Shown: positions 24,356 to 33,304 of the stretch, in pieces
Layout of the letters: each line of letters starts with the position of its first letter
How positions within the stretch are numbered: position 1 is the stretch's first letter
DNA from: Paraburkholderia madseniana
GTDB taxonomy: Bacteria > Pseudomonadota > Gammaproteobacteria > Burkholderiales > Burkholderiaceae
Direction of reading: 5' to 3'
Length of the DNA stretch: 46,652 nucleotides
Assembly (NCBI RefSeq): GCF_009690905.1
Contig: NZ_VOSW01000072.1
Span: forward strand, 1 to 46,652
Notes under the pieces: generated by a model
Told to the model about the DNA's origin: nothing
Databases searched by the model: none
Seen by the model: only the letters and a program-made list of their open reading frames with translations
Program-made: the position numbers and the translations under genes

Positions 24356-24787
24356 TTAGTCAGTGACGAGCGGGCCAGCCTCATACTGCTCATCGGTTAC
24401 CGACTCCATCCACTCGACGTTCTTGCCGTCGAGCATTTCAGTGACCGCAAAGTGCGACATCGCCGTGGTTGCAGCAGCACCGTGCCAGTGTCGCTTTCCG
24501 CACGAGCACGAGACGATGTCACCAGCGCGGATTTCACTGCGCTGGCCACCTTCGCATTGAGTCCAACCTACCCCTGAAAGCACGACCAGAATCTGACCGA
24601 GTGGATGCGTATGCCAGTGGGTGCGCGCGCCGGGCTCAAACGTCACGATGGCACCACCGGTTCGCCCCGGCTCCTCCATCTGGAACAGGCTGTCGATACG
24701 GACGGCGCCGGTAAACCAGCTTCCCGGGCCTTTGATGGACGGCTTGCTGCCGTTGCGGATGATGGTTTGGGCTTGTTTGTCTGTCAT
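24356..24787 (-). CDS. cupin related to metal-dependent (R)-hydroxynitrile lyases
   Basis: The 143-residue cupin contains GPGSWFTGAVRIDSLFQ, then FEPGARTHWHTHPLGQILVV with metal ligands His, His and Gln, and GKRHWHGAAATTAMSHFAV. The tail is EMLDGKNVEWMESVTDEQY. This combination is characteristic of the small cupin group that includes the Granulicella (R)-hydroxynitrile lyase. Hydroxynitrile lyase activity may be incidental, and the natural substrates of most members are unknown. ATG 24787 is preceded by AAAGGATTAGAAGCT. The gene is 45 bp downstream of an SDR and likely in one operon with it. Confidence 0.85.
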   Translation of the reverse strand: MTDKQAQTIIRNGSKPSIKGPGSWFTGAVRIDSLFQMEEPGRTGGAIVTFEPGARTHWHTHPLGQILVVLSGVGWTQCEGGQRSEIRAGDIVSCSCGKRHWHGAAATTAMSHFAVTEMLDGKNVEWMESVTDEQYEAGPLVTD

Positions 24788-24832
24788 AGCTTCTAATCCT
24801 TTCACGTAGGAGTCTGGCGTAACGTCACACCA

Positions 24833-25660
24833 TTATTGCGGTGCCAGCTCTCCTAACCAGTAAGACGCCGTCACGCCACCATCCATCAGGAAATCGCTTC
24901 CGGTGATGAATCCTCCGTCAGGCCCCATGAGCAGCGCGGCAACATTTCCAACTTCATCCGGCGTGCCGGCGCGCTTGGCCGGGCACCCGTCAATCATGCG
25001 CCGATAGCCTGCCCCACGCGGGCCGGATAACTCGTCCTTCGCAAGCGGCGTGATGATGATGCCTGGGCTGATGGTATTGATACGAGCGCCACGCTTGCCC
25101 CAGCGGACTGCCTCAAACATCACGCGCAAGGCGTTGCCGCGTTTCGACAACTGATAAGCATGCAACGAATCCTTTACCTGATCAGACTGAAGCATTGGCA
25201 GCTTTAGCAATTCTTCGACAGGCGTCGTCGCAAGCGCGTGGTTATCTTCCGTGGTCAGCGGCGGCAGACGATGACCGGACTGAGAGGCGATTACAACTCC
25301 CGCTCCGCCCTCGGCCATCACTTCGCCAAATACTTCGAGGATCAACGCCGTGCCGTAGAGATCGATTTTCAGGATCGTCTCTGGTGAGGCCTGCGACGGC
25401 GAAACGCCGGCCGCATGAATGAGGCCATGGACGGCGCCCAGTGAAGTCGCTTTCGCGACCAGGGCTTCAACGGACGCACGCGATGAAATGTCGACGGCCG
25501 CCGTCGTCACCTCAAAACCCGCCTCGCTCAGCGTCTTTGCCGCTGCGTCGGCCTGCTCCTGACGCAGGTCGGCGAGTAACAGGTGTTTGCCTGTGCCCAC
25601 CCGTCGCGCAATGGCTTGCCCAATTGATCCCGGACCGATTACAACGATGACTTTTTGCAT
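24833..25660 (-). CDS. short-chain dehydrogenase/reductase
   Basis: The 275-residue SDR begins VIVVIGPGSIGQAIARRVG, an atypical glycine loop (GPGSIGQ instead of GxxxGIG). It has LIHAAGVSP in place of NNAG, the catalytic Ser in ASQSGH, and Tyr/Lys in HAYQLSKRGNAL. INTISPGIIITPLAKDEL and GGFITGSDFLMDGGVTA are typical C-terminal elements. The insertion between the Ser and Tyr strands is longer than usual. The ATG at 25658-25660 is preceded by AAGGAAG. It lies 35 bp after the first SDR and 45 bp before the hydroxynitrile-lyase-type cupin. The substrate is unknown. Confidence 0.87.
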   Translation of the reverse strand: MQKVIVVIGPGSIGQAIARRVGTGKHLLLADLRQEQADAAAKTLSEAGFEVTTAAVDISSRASVEALVAKATSLGAVHGLIHAAGVSPSQASPETILKIDLYGTALILEVFGEVMAEGGAGVVIASQSGHRLPPLTTEDNHALATTPVEELLKLPMLQSDQVKDSLHAYQLSKRGNALRVMFEAVRWGKRGARINTISPGIIITPLAKDELSGPRGAGYRRMIDGCPAKRAGTPDEVGNVAALLMGPDGGFITGSDFLMDGGVTASYWLGELAPQ

Positions 25661-25695
25661 GACGCTTCTTCCTTGTTCCTGGATTGGCCGATCGC

Positions 25696-26460
25696 TTAAA
25701 TTTCCTGACGAGTGGGTCGAAACAGGATTTCATTTACGTCGACTTCCGGAGGCTGACTAATCGCGAAGGCGACGGCGCGTGCGAACGATTCCGCTGGGAT
25801 CGCGATCTCTTCGTAGAACTTGCTGATGAAGCCGGCTATATCCGGTTCCGTAATGCTGTTCGGAAGCTCAGTCGCAACCGCACCCGGCGAGAGAATCGTC
25901 GTGCGAAGACCGTAGGGTTTGACTTCCTGGCGCAAGCCTTCCGAGATCATGAGCACGGCGCTCTTGGTTGCCGCATAGACAGCGCTGCCGGGCCGCACGA
26001 TCCGTGCCGCCACGGAAGCGACGTTGATGATCTGGCCGCTCTTCTGCTGTTTCATGTGTGGCAAGGCAGCGGCGATGCCGTACAACACACCCTTGATATT
26101 TACGTCGATCGTCTGGTTCCAGTCATCGATCTTCAGGCGCTCAAGCGGTGAATGCGGCATCAATCCGGCGTTGTTGAGCATGACGTCGACGCGCCCGAAG
26201 GTCTGCACTGCTGCATCGACCAGGGCTTTGACATCCTCGTGACGAGTCACGTCGGTTGCCATAGCCAGTGCCTTGCCGCCTTTGTCGATTAATTCCTGTG
26301 CCAGCGACTGAATGCGATCGACCCGCCGCGCGCCCAGTACGACGATCGCGCCCTGCGCGCTCAGATGCTTGGCAGTCGCTTCGCCCAAGCCGCTGCTGGC
26401 ACCCGTGATAACGACAACTTTGCCTTCAATGTTGTTGCTCAAGCCATTGCGCGTTTCCAC
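25696..26460 (-). CDS. classical short-chain dehydrogenase/reductase
   Basis: The 254-residue SDR has all family marks: KVVVITGASSGLGEATAKHL, DVMLNNAGLMPHSPLERL, INVASVAARIVRPGSAVYAA with catalytic Ser, and YAATKSAVLMISEGL with Tyr/Lys. The Arg of LGARRVDRI after the second strand suggests NADP(H) preference. The C-terminal region resembles the YdfG/serine dehydrogenase-like group. The start is GTG at 26458-26460 with GGAGAAGG upstream. It is the first gene of the minus-strand SDR-SDR-cupin-cupin series and divergent from a LysR regulator gene, the usual arrangement for LysR control. Confidence 0.9.
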   Translation of the reverse strand: METRNGLSNNIEGKVVVITGASSGLGEATAKHLSAQGAIVVLGARRVDRIQSLAQELIDKGGKALAMATDVTRHEDVKALVDAAVQTFGRVDVMLNNAGLMPHSPLERLKIDDWNQTIDVNIKGVLYGIAAALPHMKQQKSGQIINVASVAARIVRPGSAVYAATKSAVLMISEGLRQEVKPYGLRTTILSPGAVATELPNSITEPDIAGFISKFYEEIAIPAESFARAVAFAISQPPEVDVNEILFRPTRQEI

Positions 26461-26559
26461 AGACCTTCTCCGGTTGAAATCAATGTCCAGATCTTAGGTT
26501 GATGTGAATTCATTAACAATAAGGCTACAATTTCACGGGGTGTTAAATTGAAGTTAATT
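26461..26559. promoter_or_regulatory. divergent promoter region between SDR operon and LysR gene
   Basis: The 99-bp gap is AT-richer than its flanks and contains TGTGAATTCATTAACA (about 26504-26519), with TGT/ACA ends and an internal TGAATTCA palindrome. This fits the T-N11-A style of LysR-type sites. Binding and autoregulation are inferred from divergence, not shown. Confidence 0.45.
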
Positions 26560-27495
26560 ATGCTGCGCACAGGTCTGTCGGAACTGACGGCGTTCATTGC
26601 CGTCGCTGAGCATCGAAGTTTCCGCGCGGCGGCGAAAAAACTGGGGGTTTCCGCGCCGGCGTTGAGTCATGCGATCAGGAATCTCGAATCGGGTCTCAAC
26701 GTGCGCCTCTTCAATCGGACGACCCGCTCGGTAGCGCTAACTGAAGCTGGCGAACATTTGTTGCGGCGTGTCGGTCCGGCACTTGCCGACCTTGAAGATG
26801 GCATCAATGAAGTGATGTCCGCAGGTACCCGGCCGTCCGGATCAATCCGGATCAGCTCGGCCGAAGCCGGCGCGAGACCACTGATCCAGCACGTGCTTCC
26901 GGATTTTCTCGCGGCTTATCCGGAGATTCACGTGGAGGTCGTCGTGGATACCCGATTGATCGATATCGTGGCAGACGGATTTGACGCTGGGATACGGGTG
27001 CTCGACGATGTTCCGCGCGACATGATTGCGGTCGAATTCGGTCCGGCATTCCGGTTTGCAGCGGTCGCATCGCCCGAGTATCTCTCTCGCCACCAGCCGC
27101 CTAAAACACCTCAGGACCTAAGACAGCACAAATGCATCCGCTATCGATTTCTTAGCGGTACGCTATACCACTGGGAGTTTGAACGTCGAAGCAGTGGCCT
27201 CAATGTCGATGTCGATGGCCCCATGACGCTAGGTAACTCAAACCTGATGGTCGATGCCGCGCTGGCCGGCATCGGTGTCGCCTGGGTTCCGGAATATCTT
27301 GTCGTGGAACATCTGGCGACCGGCCGATTGGTTCATCTACTACCGGACTGGAGTCCATCCATGCCAGGCTTGTGTCTCTACTATCCGGCTAACCGGCACC
27401 CACCGGAAGCGCTTCGGCTGTTTTCGCAGGCGGTACGCGAATGGGCCAACAAATCGACGAAAGATAAAGGCAACGCAAAGAGCGGCAAAGCATGA
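26560..27495 (+). CDS. LysR-type transcriptional regulator
   Basis: The 311-residue protein has an N-terminal winged helix-turn-helix (LSELTAFIAVAEHRSFRAAA, then KKLGVSAPALSHAIRNLES, then LFNRTTRSVALTEAG). A substrate-binding domain follows (GSIRISSAEAGARPLIQHVL, DGFDAGIRVLDDVP and AGIGVAWVPEYLV). The RTTRS linker and DAGIR signature place it in the subgroup that commonly controls divergent oxidoreductase genes. The likely target is the divergent SDR/cupin operon. ATG 26560 is used; an in-frame TTG lies 12 bp upstream. Confidence 0.9.
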   Translation: MLRTGLSELTAFIAVAEHRSFRAAAKKLGVSAPALSHAIRNLESGLNVRLFNRTTRSVALTEAGEHLLRRVGPALADLEDGINEVMSAGTRPSGSIRISSAEAGARPLIQHVLPDFLAAYPEIHVEVVVDTRLIDIVADGFDAGIRVLDDVPRDMIAVEFGPAFRFAAVASPEYLSRHQPPKTPQDLRQHKCIRYRFLSGTLYHWEFERRSSGLNVDVDGPMTLGNSNLMVDAALAGIGVAWVPEYLVVEHLATGRLVHLLPDWSPSMPGLCLYYPANRHPPEALRLFSQAVREWANKSTKDKGNAKSGKA

Positions 27496-27670
27496 AAGTT
27501 GCTGAACGGTAAGAACGCTGACAAACCGTAATTGCGCAGACAGTCGGGTGCAATTCGAACGCCCCCAGGCTTGTCAAAGCAATGTGGCCCTGCTATCGAG
27601 GCGCCGTTAAGGCCGGGACGAAACGAATAGCGCACCTCATGCATGGGCCGCTCTTTCCGAGGGAGGAATC

Positions 27671-28372
27671 GTGCAAAAGAAAATCGTCACTCGAGCCATC
27701 GCGGGAGGCGTTTGCCTGATGGCGCTGTTCGGCGCTGCGTTCGCTCAATCGCTGGCGTATACGAATCAGCCCGTGGACGTTTATGCGGGTCCGTCCGGGG
27801 ATTATCCGGTGGTCGCGCAAGTGCCGCCGAGCGCGGAGCTTACGGTGTACGGCTGCGTTTCCGATTACAGCTGGTGCGACGTCGGAGCGCCCGGACTGCG
27901 CGGCTGGGTCTACGGCGAATATCTCGACTATCCGTATCAGGGTACCGAGGTGCCGATCATGACTTACGGCTTGCAGATTGGGGTGCCGGTCGTGGCGTTC
28001 TCGTTCGGAACTTACTGGGATCACTACTATCGCGGCCAGCCTTGGTATCACGACCGGGACCGGTGGGCGAATCATCCGCGGCCGCATGGTGGCCAGCCGG
28101 CGGCGGGCGGTCCGGCTATGAACCCGAGGCCGGTCATGCACGGCAGCCCGCAGCCGCAGCCGCAGCCGCAACCCCAGCCCCAGCCGGGGTACGCTCATGG
28201 GCCGATGCAGCCGCAGCCGGGATATACGCACGGGCCTGCGCAGCCGCCCGGGCAAATGACGGGCGGCCCTCAGGGACAGGCTGCCGGGCACCCGGGCGGT
28301 CCGTCCGGTGAGCACGGCGGCGAGGCGCGCGGCGGCAATGGAGACCGCAATCATCCGCCGGATAACCATTAG
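27671..28372 (+). CDS. secreted bacterial SH3-domain protein with Pro/Gln-rich tail
   Basis: The 233-residue product (GTG start, GGGAGG six bases upstream) has a signal peptide ending GAAFA. An SH3b domain covers about residues 27-95: QPVDVYAGPSGDYPVVAQVP, then VYGCVSDYSWCDVG and LRGWVYGEYL. A hydrophobic/aromatic stretch GTYWDHYYRGQPWYHDRDRW follows, then a low-complexity tail rich in Pro, Gln, Gly and His. SH3b domains often bind cell-wall peptides. The DPHYYRGQPWY-like segment is common in small Burkholderia envelope proteins. Function is otherwise unknown. It is convergent with the lrgB gene. Confidence 0.8.
   Translation: MQKKIVTRAIAGGVCLMALFGAAFAQSLAYTNQPVDVYAGPSGDYPVVAQVPPSAELTVYGCVSDYSWCDVGAPGLRGWVYGEYLDYPYQGTEVPIMTYGLQIGVPVVAFSFGTYWDHYYRGQPWYHDRDRWANHPRPHGGQPAAGGPAMNPRPVMHGSPQPQPQPQPQPQPGYAHGPMQPQPGYTHGPAQPPGQMTGGPQGQAAGHPGGPSGEHGGEARGGNGDRNHPPDNH
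28146..28190 (+). repeat. PQ-coding tandem repeat
   Basis: About seven copies of the six-base unit CCGCAG (or CCCCAG) encode alternating Pro-Gln inside the tail of the SH3 protein. Repeat-number change would keep the frame. Confidence 0.8.
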
Positions 28373-28547
28373 CGATTGAACGCTTCTCGCCCGCCACCGC
28401 TTCGCGATCGCCTGGCAACGCGCCTCGCGCCCATGCCGCTCAATTCGACGGATGATCGTCGAGGTGATCGTGAAGCGGGTCCGGGCTCTTTTGCGTCGAG
28501 CGCAACACGCCTGCGTCGTCGAAATAGAAGTAAGTGGGTCTGTCGCG

Positions 28548-29282
28548 TCAGAAAAAGCCGCTCAGGATTGGATAAATAATTGGCAGGACAAAGGACGTCA
28601 GAATGCCGTTCAGGCCCATCCCGAGGCCCGCAAATGCGCCGGCTTCTTCACTCATCTGCAACGCACGAGCAGTGCCGATTCCATGGGACGCGACACCCAG
28701 TGCGAAGCCACCCAGGTCATGCCTCGACACGTGAATCAACCTCAAAAGGCCGCTGCCAATCACCGCGCCAGTGATGCCGGTCATGATCACAAGGACGGCC
28801 GTCAGCGACGGCAATCCGCCGATTTTCTCGGAAATACGGATAGCAATTCCTGCCGTAACGCTCTTCGGCGCAATCGTGGCAAGTATTTGACCCGTGGCTC
28901 CCAGGAGCCTTGGGATCAAAAGGGCCGATGAGATGCCCGTCGCACAGCCCGCCACAAGTGCGCCAGCCAATTGCGGGGCCAGCCGGCGCAATTTAGGCAA
29001 TTGCCGGTGCATCGGTATAGCGAGCGCGACGATTGCCGGTCCGAGCAAAAATTGAATGGGCTGGGCGCTTTGCATGTAGGTGACATACGATGTGTTCGAT
29101 TCACGCAAGGCAAGTATCAAAAGCGCCACTGCAATTAACACGGGATTCGCGAGCGCACTTTTTCCCAGCGAACCGTGGACGACCTGCGCGATTACGTACG
29201 CGAGGAACGTGAGGGTCAGCCAAAGAAGCGGTGTTGTTCCGAGAAATGCCCACGCGGACGCGATGTTCTGATGAACGTTCAC
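28548..29282 (-). CDS. lrgB: LrgB/CidB-family membrane protein
   Basis: The 244-residue protein has the LrgB pattern of about seven membrane segments: IQFLLGPAIVALAIPMHRQL, AGCATGISSALLIPRLLGAT, then TVLVIMTGITGAVIG and LGGFALGVASHGIGTARALQ with FAGLGMGLNGILTSFVLPII. LrgAB/CidAB were described as holin-antiholin-like regulators of murein hydrolase export. Related pairs also transport pyruvate or 3-hydroxypropionate. The start is GTG at 29280-29282, overlapping the TGA of the lrgA gene (GTGA), so the two are coupled. It is the downstream gene of the pair. Confidence 0.88.
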   Translation of the reverse strand: MNVHQNIASAWAFLGTTPLLWLTLTFLAYVIAQVVHGSLGKSALANPVLIAVALLILALRESNTSYVTYMQSAQPIQFLLGPAIVALAIPMHRQLPKLRRLAPQLAGALVAGCATGISSALLIPRLLGATGQILATIAPKSVTAGIAIRISEKIGGLPSLTAVLVIMTGITGAVIGSGLLRLIHVSRHDLGGFALGVASHGIGTARALQMSEEAGAFAGLGMGLNGILTSFVLPIIYPILSGFF

Positions 29283-29728
29283 GGTGTATCAACCTTCTCA
29301 ATGTCGGCAGCCGCAAGCGCTGTGTTTCCGTCGGCATGGAGCGGCGATGCAAACGGTGTTGTCGGGGGTGCAAGCGGTGCAGCGCGCGCGGGCCATAAAG
29401 CGCACAAGCCTTGGCCGACAAGCGCGGTAACGACGATTGTTAGCGCCGTACACACAACAACGGACACGGCTATTGGGAGCAGGTCATGCGCCACGCGGCC
29501 GGCAAAGACCATGATGCCGACGCCTGCTGGAACGAACAAAAGAGGCAGAAACCTAAGCAGGGCAAGAGCGTCGCTCTCAATGGCGGATGAAAGGCCGGGG
29601 CGGAGACTCAGCGAGGCTAACAACAGGATCATCCCTATAACCGCGCCGGGGATCGGCAGGTTCCCGGCGTAGGCTATCAATTCGCCAAGGCACTGGTAGG
29701 CGAGAAGGACAGTGAACGTCTTGATCAT
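29279..29728 (-). CDS. lrgA: LrgA/CidA-family holin-like membrane protein
   Basis: The 149-residue protein has four membrane segments and LrgA signatures: YQCLGELIAYAGNLPIPGAV, then IGMILLLASL, LPLLFVPAGVGIMVF and ALTIVVTALVGQGLCAL. A 35-residue Pro/Ala tail is longer than usual for the family. ATG 29728 is chosen because GAAGGTGACCCG precedes it and the hydrophobic core begins there; the frame runs open to 29818. It forms a coupled operon with lrgB. In other bacteria LytS/LytR-type systems regulate such genes; none is adjacent here. Confidence 0.87.
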   Translation of the reverse strand: MIKTFTVLLAYQCLGELIAYAGNLPIPGAVIGMILLLASLSLRPGLSSAIESDALALLRFLPLLFVPAGVGIMVFAGRVAHDLLPIAVSVVVCTALTIVVTALVGQGLCALWPARAAPLAPPTTPFASPLHADGNTALAAADIEKVDTP

Positions 29729-29851
29729 CGGGTCACCTTCGCTTCGGACGCGCACACGTTGAGCCACCAGCAAAGCACGACAAAGTGGGTGAAAGCCGCC
29801 GTGCCAGAACTTGTTCACCCGTTGGCAATATTCATCATTGCAGTGAGCAAA

Positions 29852-30319
29852 AAGGCGTCGGCCATCCCGTGCATCTGCTCACTGCCCGCCGTAGAGCGAG
29901 TTCAGGCGATCCATCGTGCCGTCCTGCTGGGCGCGCTGCAATTCCTGTTTGACCTCCGCGCGAGTCTTGGCATGGAGGGCGCCGCTATTGCTACTGCCCA
30001 TGGACGTACCGCCGACAGCGTCCGACGTCATAGCTGCGTTGCTGTCGGTGGCCGTCCTGGATGTGTCGGTGATGTCACCCGCATAGGCGAGCGTGGTGCA
30101 CAACGTCAATGCGGCAATAGGGATCAAAGTCAGAGCTTTCATCATATCCTCCAGCATGGTGCATGACATGCCCGACGCCGATCGAATCACGCAGTTTGCG
30201 CCGGGATTTCGTGCCGCTTCGAAAAGCATCAAGGGTTCTCGCAAGGACTCGGCACGCTCTTGCATACCCGGGAAGAATTTCCTTCATTCCCGAGTCATCT
30301 TCCTTTTTCGTATCGCGAC
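29852..30319. repeat. 468-bp duplicated segment, copy 1 (DUF4148 gene and its promoter)
   Basis: The segment aligns almost gap-free with 43427-43895, covering the DUF4148 gene, its leader and about 175 bp upstream. By eye most differences are single bases. The boundaries are sharp: AAGGCGTCGG on the left and GTATCGCGAC on the right. The 225 bp from 30320 to 30544 hold no recognised gene. Confidence 0.85.
29879..30142 (-). CDS. small secreted DUF4148 protein, copy 1
   Basis: The 87-residue product has a signal peptide (MKALTLIPIAALTLCTTLAYA), a Ser/Thr/Asp-rich middle and the C-terminal DUF4148 signature KTRAEVKQELQRAQQDGTMD followed by LNSLYGG. DUF4148 proteins are small periplasmic proteins found in many copies in Burkholderiaceae; their role is unknown. 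Two consecutive ATG codons are present. The second (30140-30142) is preferred because GGAGG lies five bases before it. A close paralogue is at 43454-43717. Confidence 0.85.
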   Translation of the reverse strand: MKALTLIPIAALTLCTTLAYAGDITDTSRTATDSNAAMTSDAVGGTSMGSSNSGALHAKTRAEVKQELQRAQQDGTMDRLNSLYGGQ

Positions 30320-30544
30320 CGCTCCAGGATAGGACCGGTGCATCCAGCCTGGATCTATTTTCATCACCTGCAACCTGGCGGCGATCCTCGTGGAGCTGCT
30401 GGGTTTCGACTGCCCACCCCGTCCACGGGTTGCGGCATGCCGGCAGGTACCACTGCACTGTATGCGCTGACCGCAAGCGCATGAATAAGGCGCTTTTCCT
30501 AAACGAGGCTAGGGGATTGCCTTATTCAGTGACTGGGCTCCGCT

Positions 30545-31210
30545 CTATTGGCTCTCGATCCACTGAATTGCAAAGCGCATCAGCTCGTTGCCGCTACGGA
30601 TATTCAACTTTTCTTTGATGTTGGCCCGGTGTGCCTCGATGGTCTTGACGCTCCGATTCAGTTTCGCGGCGATTTCGCGGGTACCGAAACCGAGTCCGAT
30701 CAGATGCAGGACCTCGAATTCCCGAACCGAAAGGCTCGCAATTGGGCCGGCCGGCGTTTTTCTGGGACCCGCCAGGGCTCGCGCCAGGTTTTCATGCATG
30801 GCGGCGCTCAAATAAATATTGCCTGCCAGCACTTCGCGGATGGCGCTCACGACATGCTCCGTGGCCTCGAGTTTCATCAGATACCCGTTTGCCCCGGCCC
30901 GTAGTGCGCGTTCGGCAAACAGGCTTTCGTCATGCATGCTGAGGACGAGGATTGCCAATTTTGGGTAGCGGTGGCGGAGGGTCTTGACAAGATCCAGGCC
31001 GGAGTCCGATTGCAGACTGATGTCCACAATGGCCATGTCGGGCAGGCAGTCCATCGCCGCCAGGGCCTCTTCGGCGCTGCCGACCGCGCAGCAGACGTGC
31101 AGATCCTCTTGCAGATTCAGCAAGTGCGTCATCCCCTCCCGGATGATGGGGTGGTCATCCACGATCAGGATTTGAGTCGCGCGGCCTGGGCTAGACGGCT
31201 TCCCGTGCAT
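30545..31210 (-). CDS. NarL/LuxR-type response regulator
   Basis: The 221-residue regulator has a receiver domain (ILIVDDHPIIREGMTHLL, phospho-acceptor Asp63 in MAIVDISLQSDSG, and the conserved Lys in GANGYLMK). A LuxR-type HTH follows (LSVREFEVLHLIGLGFGTRE, IAAKLNRSVKTIEAHRANI). ATG at 31208-31210 overlaps the end of the sensor kinase gene by 20 bp, so the two are translationally coupled and form a cognate pair. The longer open frame upstream is shadow over the kinase. Targets are unknown; DUF4148, lrgAB or a promoter in the duplicated segment are nearby possibilities only. Confidence 0.9.
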   Translation of the reverse strand: MHGKPSSPGRATQILIVDDHPIIREGMTHLLNLQEDLHVCCAVGSAEEALAAMDCLPDMAIVDISLQSDSGLDLVKTLRHRYPKLAILVLSMHDESLFAERALRAGANGYLMKLEATEHVVSAIREVLAGNIYLSAAMHENLARALAGPRKTPAGPIASLSVREFEVLHLIGLGFGTREIAAKLNRSVKTIEAHRANIKEKLNIRSGNELMRFAIQWIESQ

Positions 31211-32861
31211 GGTCTGGGCGCTCCGGTATCGGATAGCTGATGGCGACCGTGGTGCCACCCAAAGCATTGCGGGCCACCGTACAAGAGCCGCCCAGAAGAC
31301 TCGCCCGGTGACGCAGGTTTTGGAGTCCCAGTCCGGAGGCACGCGCCATTTGTTCCGGGCCGACGCCCACCCCGTCGTCACTGATTGAAAGCGTCTGCAA
31401 GCCGCCTACGCGCTCCAGGTCGATCCAGATGTGACGGCCTTCGCTATATTTCAGCGCGTTGTTGACTGCTTCCTGTGCCGCACGATACAGGTTGATCTGA
31501 GTAGGCTGATCCAGTAAGTCTACATCTGGCTGGATCCGGAGCATGCAGTCTATGCCGTCAAGCGTGCGAGCCGTTTCCGCCAGCCCATGCAGTGCGGCCG
31601 CAAGGCCACCATATTCAATGGCGACCGGGTCCAGGCCATGGGCAATCCTGCGGGTCATCAAGGACGACTGCTTCACCAATCCGACGATGGTAGCGGCGTC
31701 GGCCGCGGCTGGGTGGCCCTGCGTCTGCAGTTTCTGATTCAAGGCGGCGCAGTACAGACCCAGGCTGGTCAGGTGTTGCCCAAGTCCATCATGCAGTTCC
31801 CGGCCAAAGAGTCTTTGCTGCTGATCGCCGATCTGGATCAGTTCTTCTTCCAACAGACGACGTTGCGCGATCTCCTCCTTTAGTTCGCTGTTTGTCTTCT
31901 CCAGGTCTTCGGTTCGCTCCTCTACGCGCCGTTCCAATTCGACGTAGGAGGCCTGCAGCAGGCGATGGACGCGCTGCTCCTGAGCACGTGCCGCCACCAG
32001 CAGCAGTCCGGTTACCGCCACGACGTTCGCGAATGTGCACCACCTCACGAGGCTATCCACCGGAGAGTTGGCGGCGAAGGGGCCGGTGCCGTGGGTGGTA
32101 CCCCAGATGGCCACCACTGAGACTATCAAGGTCGCGAGACTGGTGCCCAGGTGATCGAAGCGGAGAGCCGCCCAGATAATGAACGGAAAGATCGCCAAGG
32201 CTGCAGGATAGTAGCCGTGTCCGGCAAGTTGCGGGGCACCGAAGATGAGGTAGCTCACCCAGAAGGTCGCAATGGCCAGTCCGCACGCCTCCACGGCCTG
32301 CTCCGCCGAGCGGATGGGGTTCGGATACGCGAGCAGGCTGAGCAGGGGCGGAGCCACCACCAGCACGCCCATCATGTCACCGAGCCACCATTTCAGAAAA
32401 GCTGCGCCGTACTCGGCGGCCGGCATCAAGCCCCCTCCTAATACGGCGGTCGCACCAATCAGCGCACTCACTGCCGTGCTGAGCACCGCAGCGAGAGCAA
32501 TGAGGGCTAACACGTCCTTGATGCGGTCGAGGGTGATCTGGAATCGGGCTACGCGGTTCAACAGTATTGCCGCCGTCAAGGCTGCAACTATCGCGCCAAC
32601 ACTAATCACAGCGGCCACTGGCAAGGGCACGCCCACCGACACGTTGGCGAGGAGGGAGCCAATGACGATTCCGGGGGCAACTTCGAAGCCCAGAGCGAGC
32701 AGTGCAACAAGGGCGATGCCACTGGAGGGCCACACCAGAGACACTGCGCCGCCCACTATCGCATAAGCAAGTCCTACTTTTGCGCCCGCGTAGTAAGCCA
32801 ATGCCACAAGCCCGGTGAGCAGGAAGAGTCTAAACCTGGAATCGCCCCGAATAATGGCCAT
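31191..32861 (-). CDS. MASE1-domain sensor histidine kinase (NarX/HisKA_3 type)
   Basis: The 556-residue inner-membrane kinase starts with a MASE1 region of about eight membrane segments (FLLTGLVALAYYAGAKVGLA, WPSSGIALVALLALGFEVAP, FLKWWLGDMMGVLVVAPPLL). A coiled coil (VELERRVEERTEDLEKTNSE), a HisKA_3 helix with the His in GRELHDGLGQHLTSLGLY, and an HATPase domain follow (LYRAAQEAVNNALKYSEG, then SISDDGVGVGPEQM and GLGLQNLRHRASLLGG). MASE1 is a predicted sensor of unknown ligand. ATG 32861 is preferred; GAGGGGGTG lies upstream, and the in-frame GTG at 32873 is an alternative. It is coupled to the response regulator downstream. Confidence 0.9.
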   Translation of the reverse strand: MAIIRGDSRFRLFLLTGLVALAYYAGAKVGLAYAIVGGAVSLVWPSSGIALVALLALGFEVAPGIVIGSLLANVSVGVPLPVAAVISVGAIVAALTAAILLNRVARFQITLDRIKDVLALIALAAVLSTAVSALIGATAVLGGGLMPAAEYGAAFLKWWLGDMMGVLVVAPPLLSLLAYPNPIRSAEQAVEACGLAIATFWVSYLIFGAPQLAGHGYYPAALAIFPFIIWAALRFDHLGTSLATLIVSVVAIWGTTHGTGPFAANSPVDSLVRWCTFANVVAVTGLLLVAARAQEQRVHRLLQASYVELERRVEERTEDLEKTNSELKEEIAQRRLLEEELIQIGDQQQRLFGRELHDGLGQHLTSLGLYCAALNQKLQTQGHPAAADAATIVGLVKQSSLMTRRIAHGLDPVAIEYGGLAAALHGLAETARTLDGIDCMLRIQPDVDLLDQPTQINLYRAAQEAVNNALKYSEGRHIWIDLERVGGLQTLSISDDGVGVGPEQMARASGLGLQNLRHRASLLGGSCTVARNALGGTTVAISYPIPERPDHAREAV

Positions 32862-33304
32862 TGTTCGCTTCACCCCCTCATGCGAACGATGCCCAACACG
32901 TCCCGGCACAGCCCGCAAGCAGCAATCCTGATGAACCTATCAATATGGCGAATTTGATGCCGGGATTACGCGGGTCACATTCCTCATATCAAGGCGACCA
33001 AAACTACTATGAACCCACGTCAGAATTCTTCTGCGCGCCATCGCACATACGAAGGATCATCATGGTAGTACAGGGCGAGTTCATTCAGGCGGGTGGCCTC
33101 CTATTTCGTGAGAGGTCGGATCGTCCCTGCGAGGTCTCGCGTTGCATGACCGCTTGTCGGACCGCACTACCGTTCGGTATCGATGGGTGTTCCCTCGCAT
33201 CGCCCGCCAAAACACAGGTTCGAACTGGCGGAACTCCGTTCGGCCTCCGCCCGGGGCCTATGCTTGATTGGCGCATTCGCACTATATGACCAAGGAGGCG
33301 TGTC
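32862..33304. other. 443-bp divergent gap
   Basis: The region separates the kinase gene from the secreted propeller gene. Short frames are present on both strands without recognised similarity. I saw no clear hairpin or repeat; it should contain both promoters. Confidence 0.3.

Noticed and set aside
28146..28190. Possible CRISPR-like array
   Set aside because: The short CCGCAG units have no spacers and encode a Pro-Gln tail.
27593..28369. 258-residue minus-strand open frame
   Set aside because: Arg/Pro-rich antisense to the SH3 gene, which has a signal peptide and SH3 motifs.
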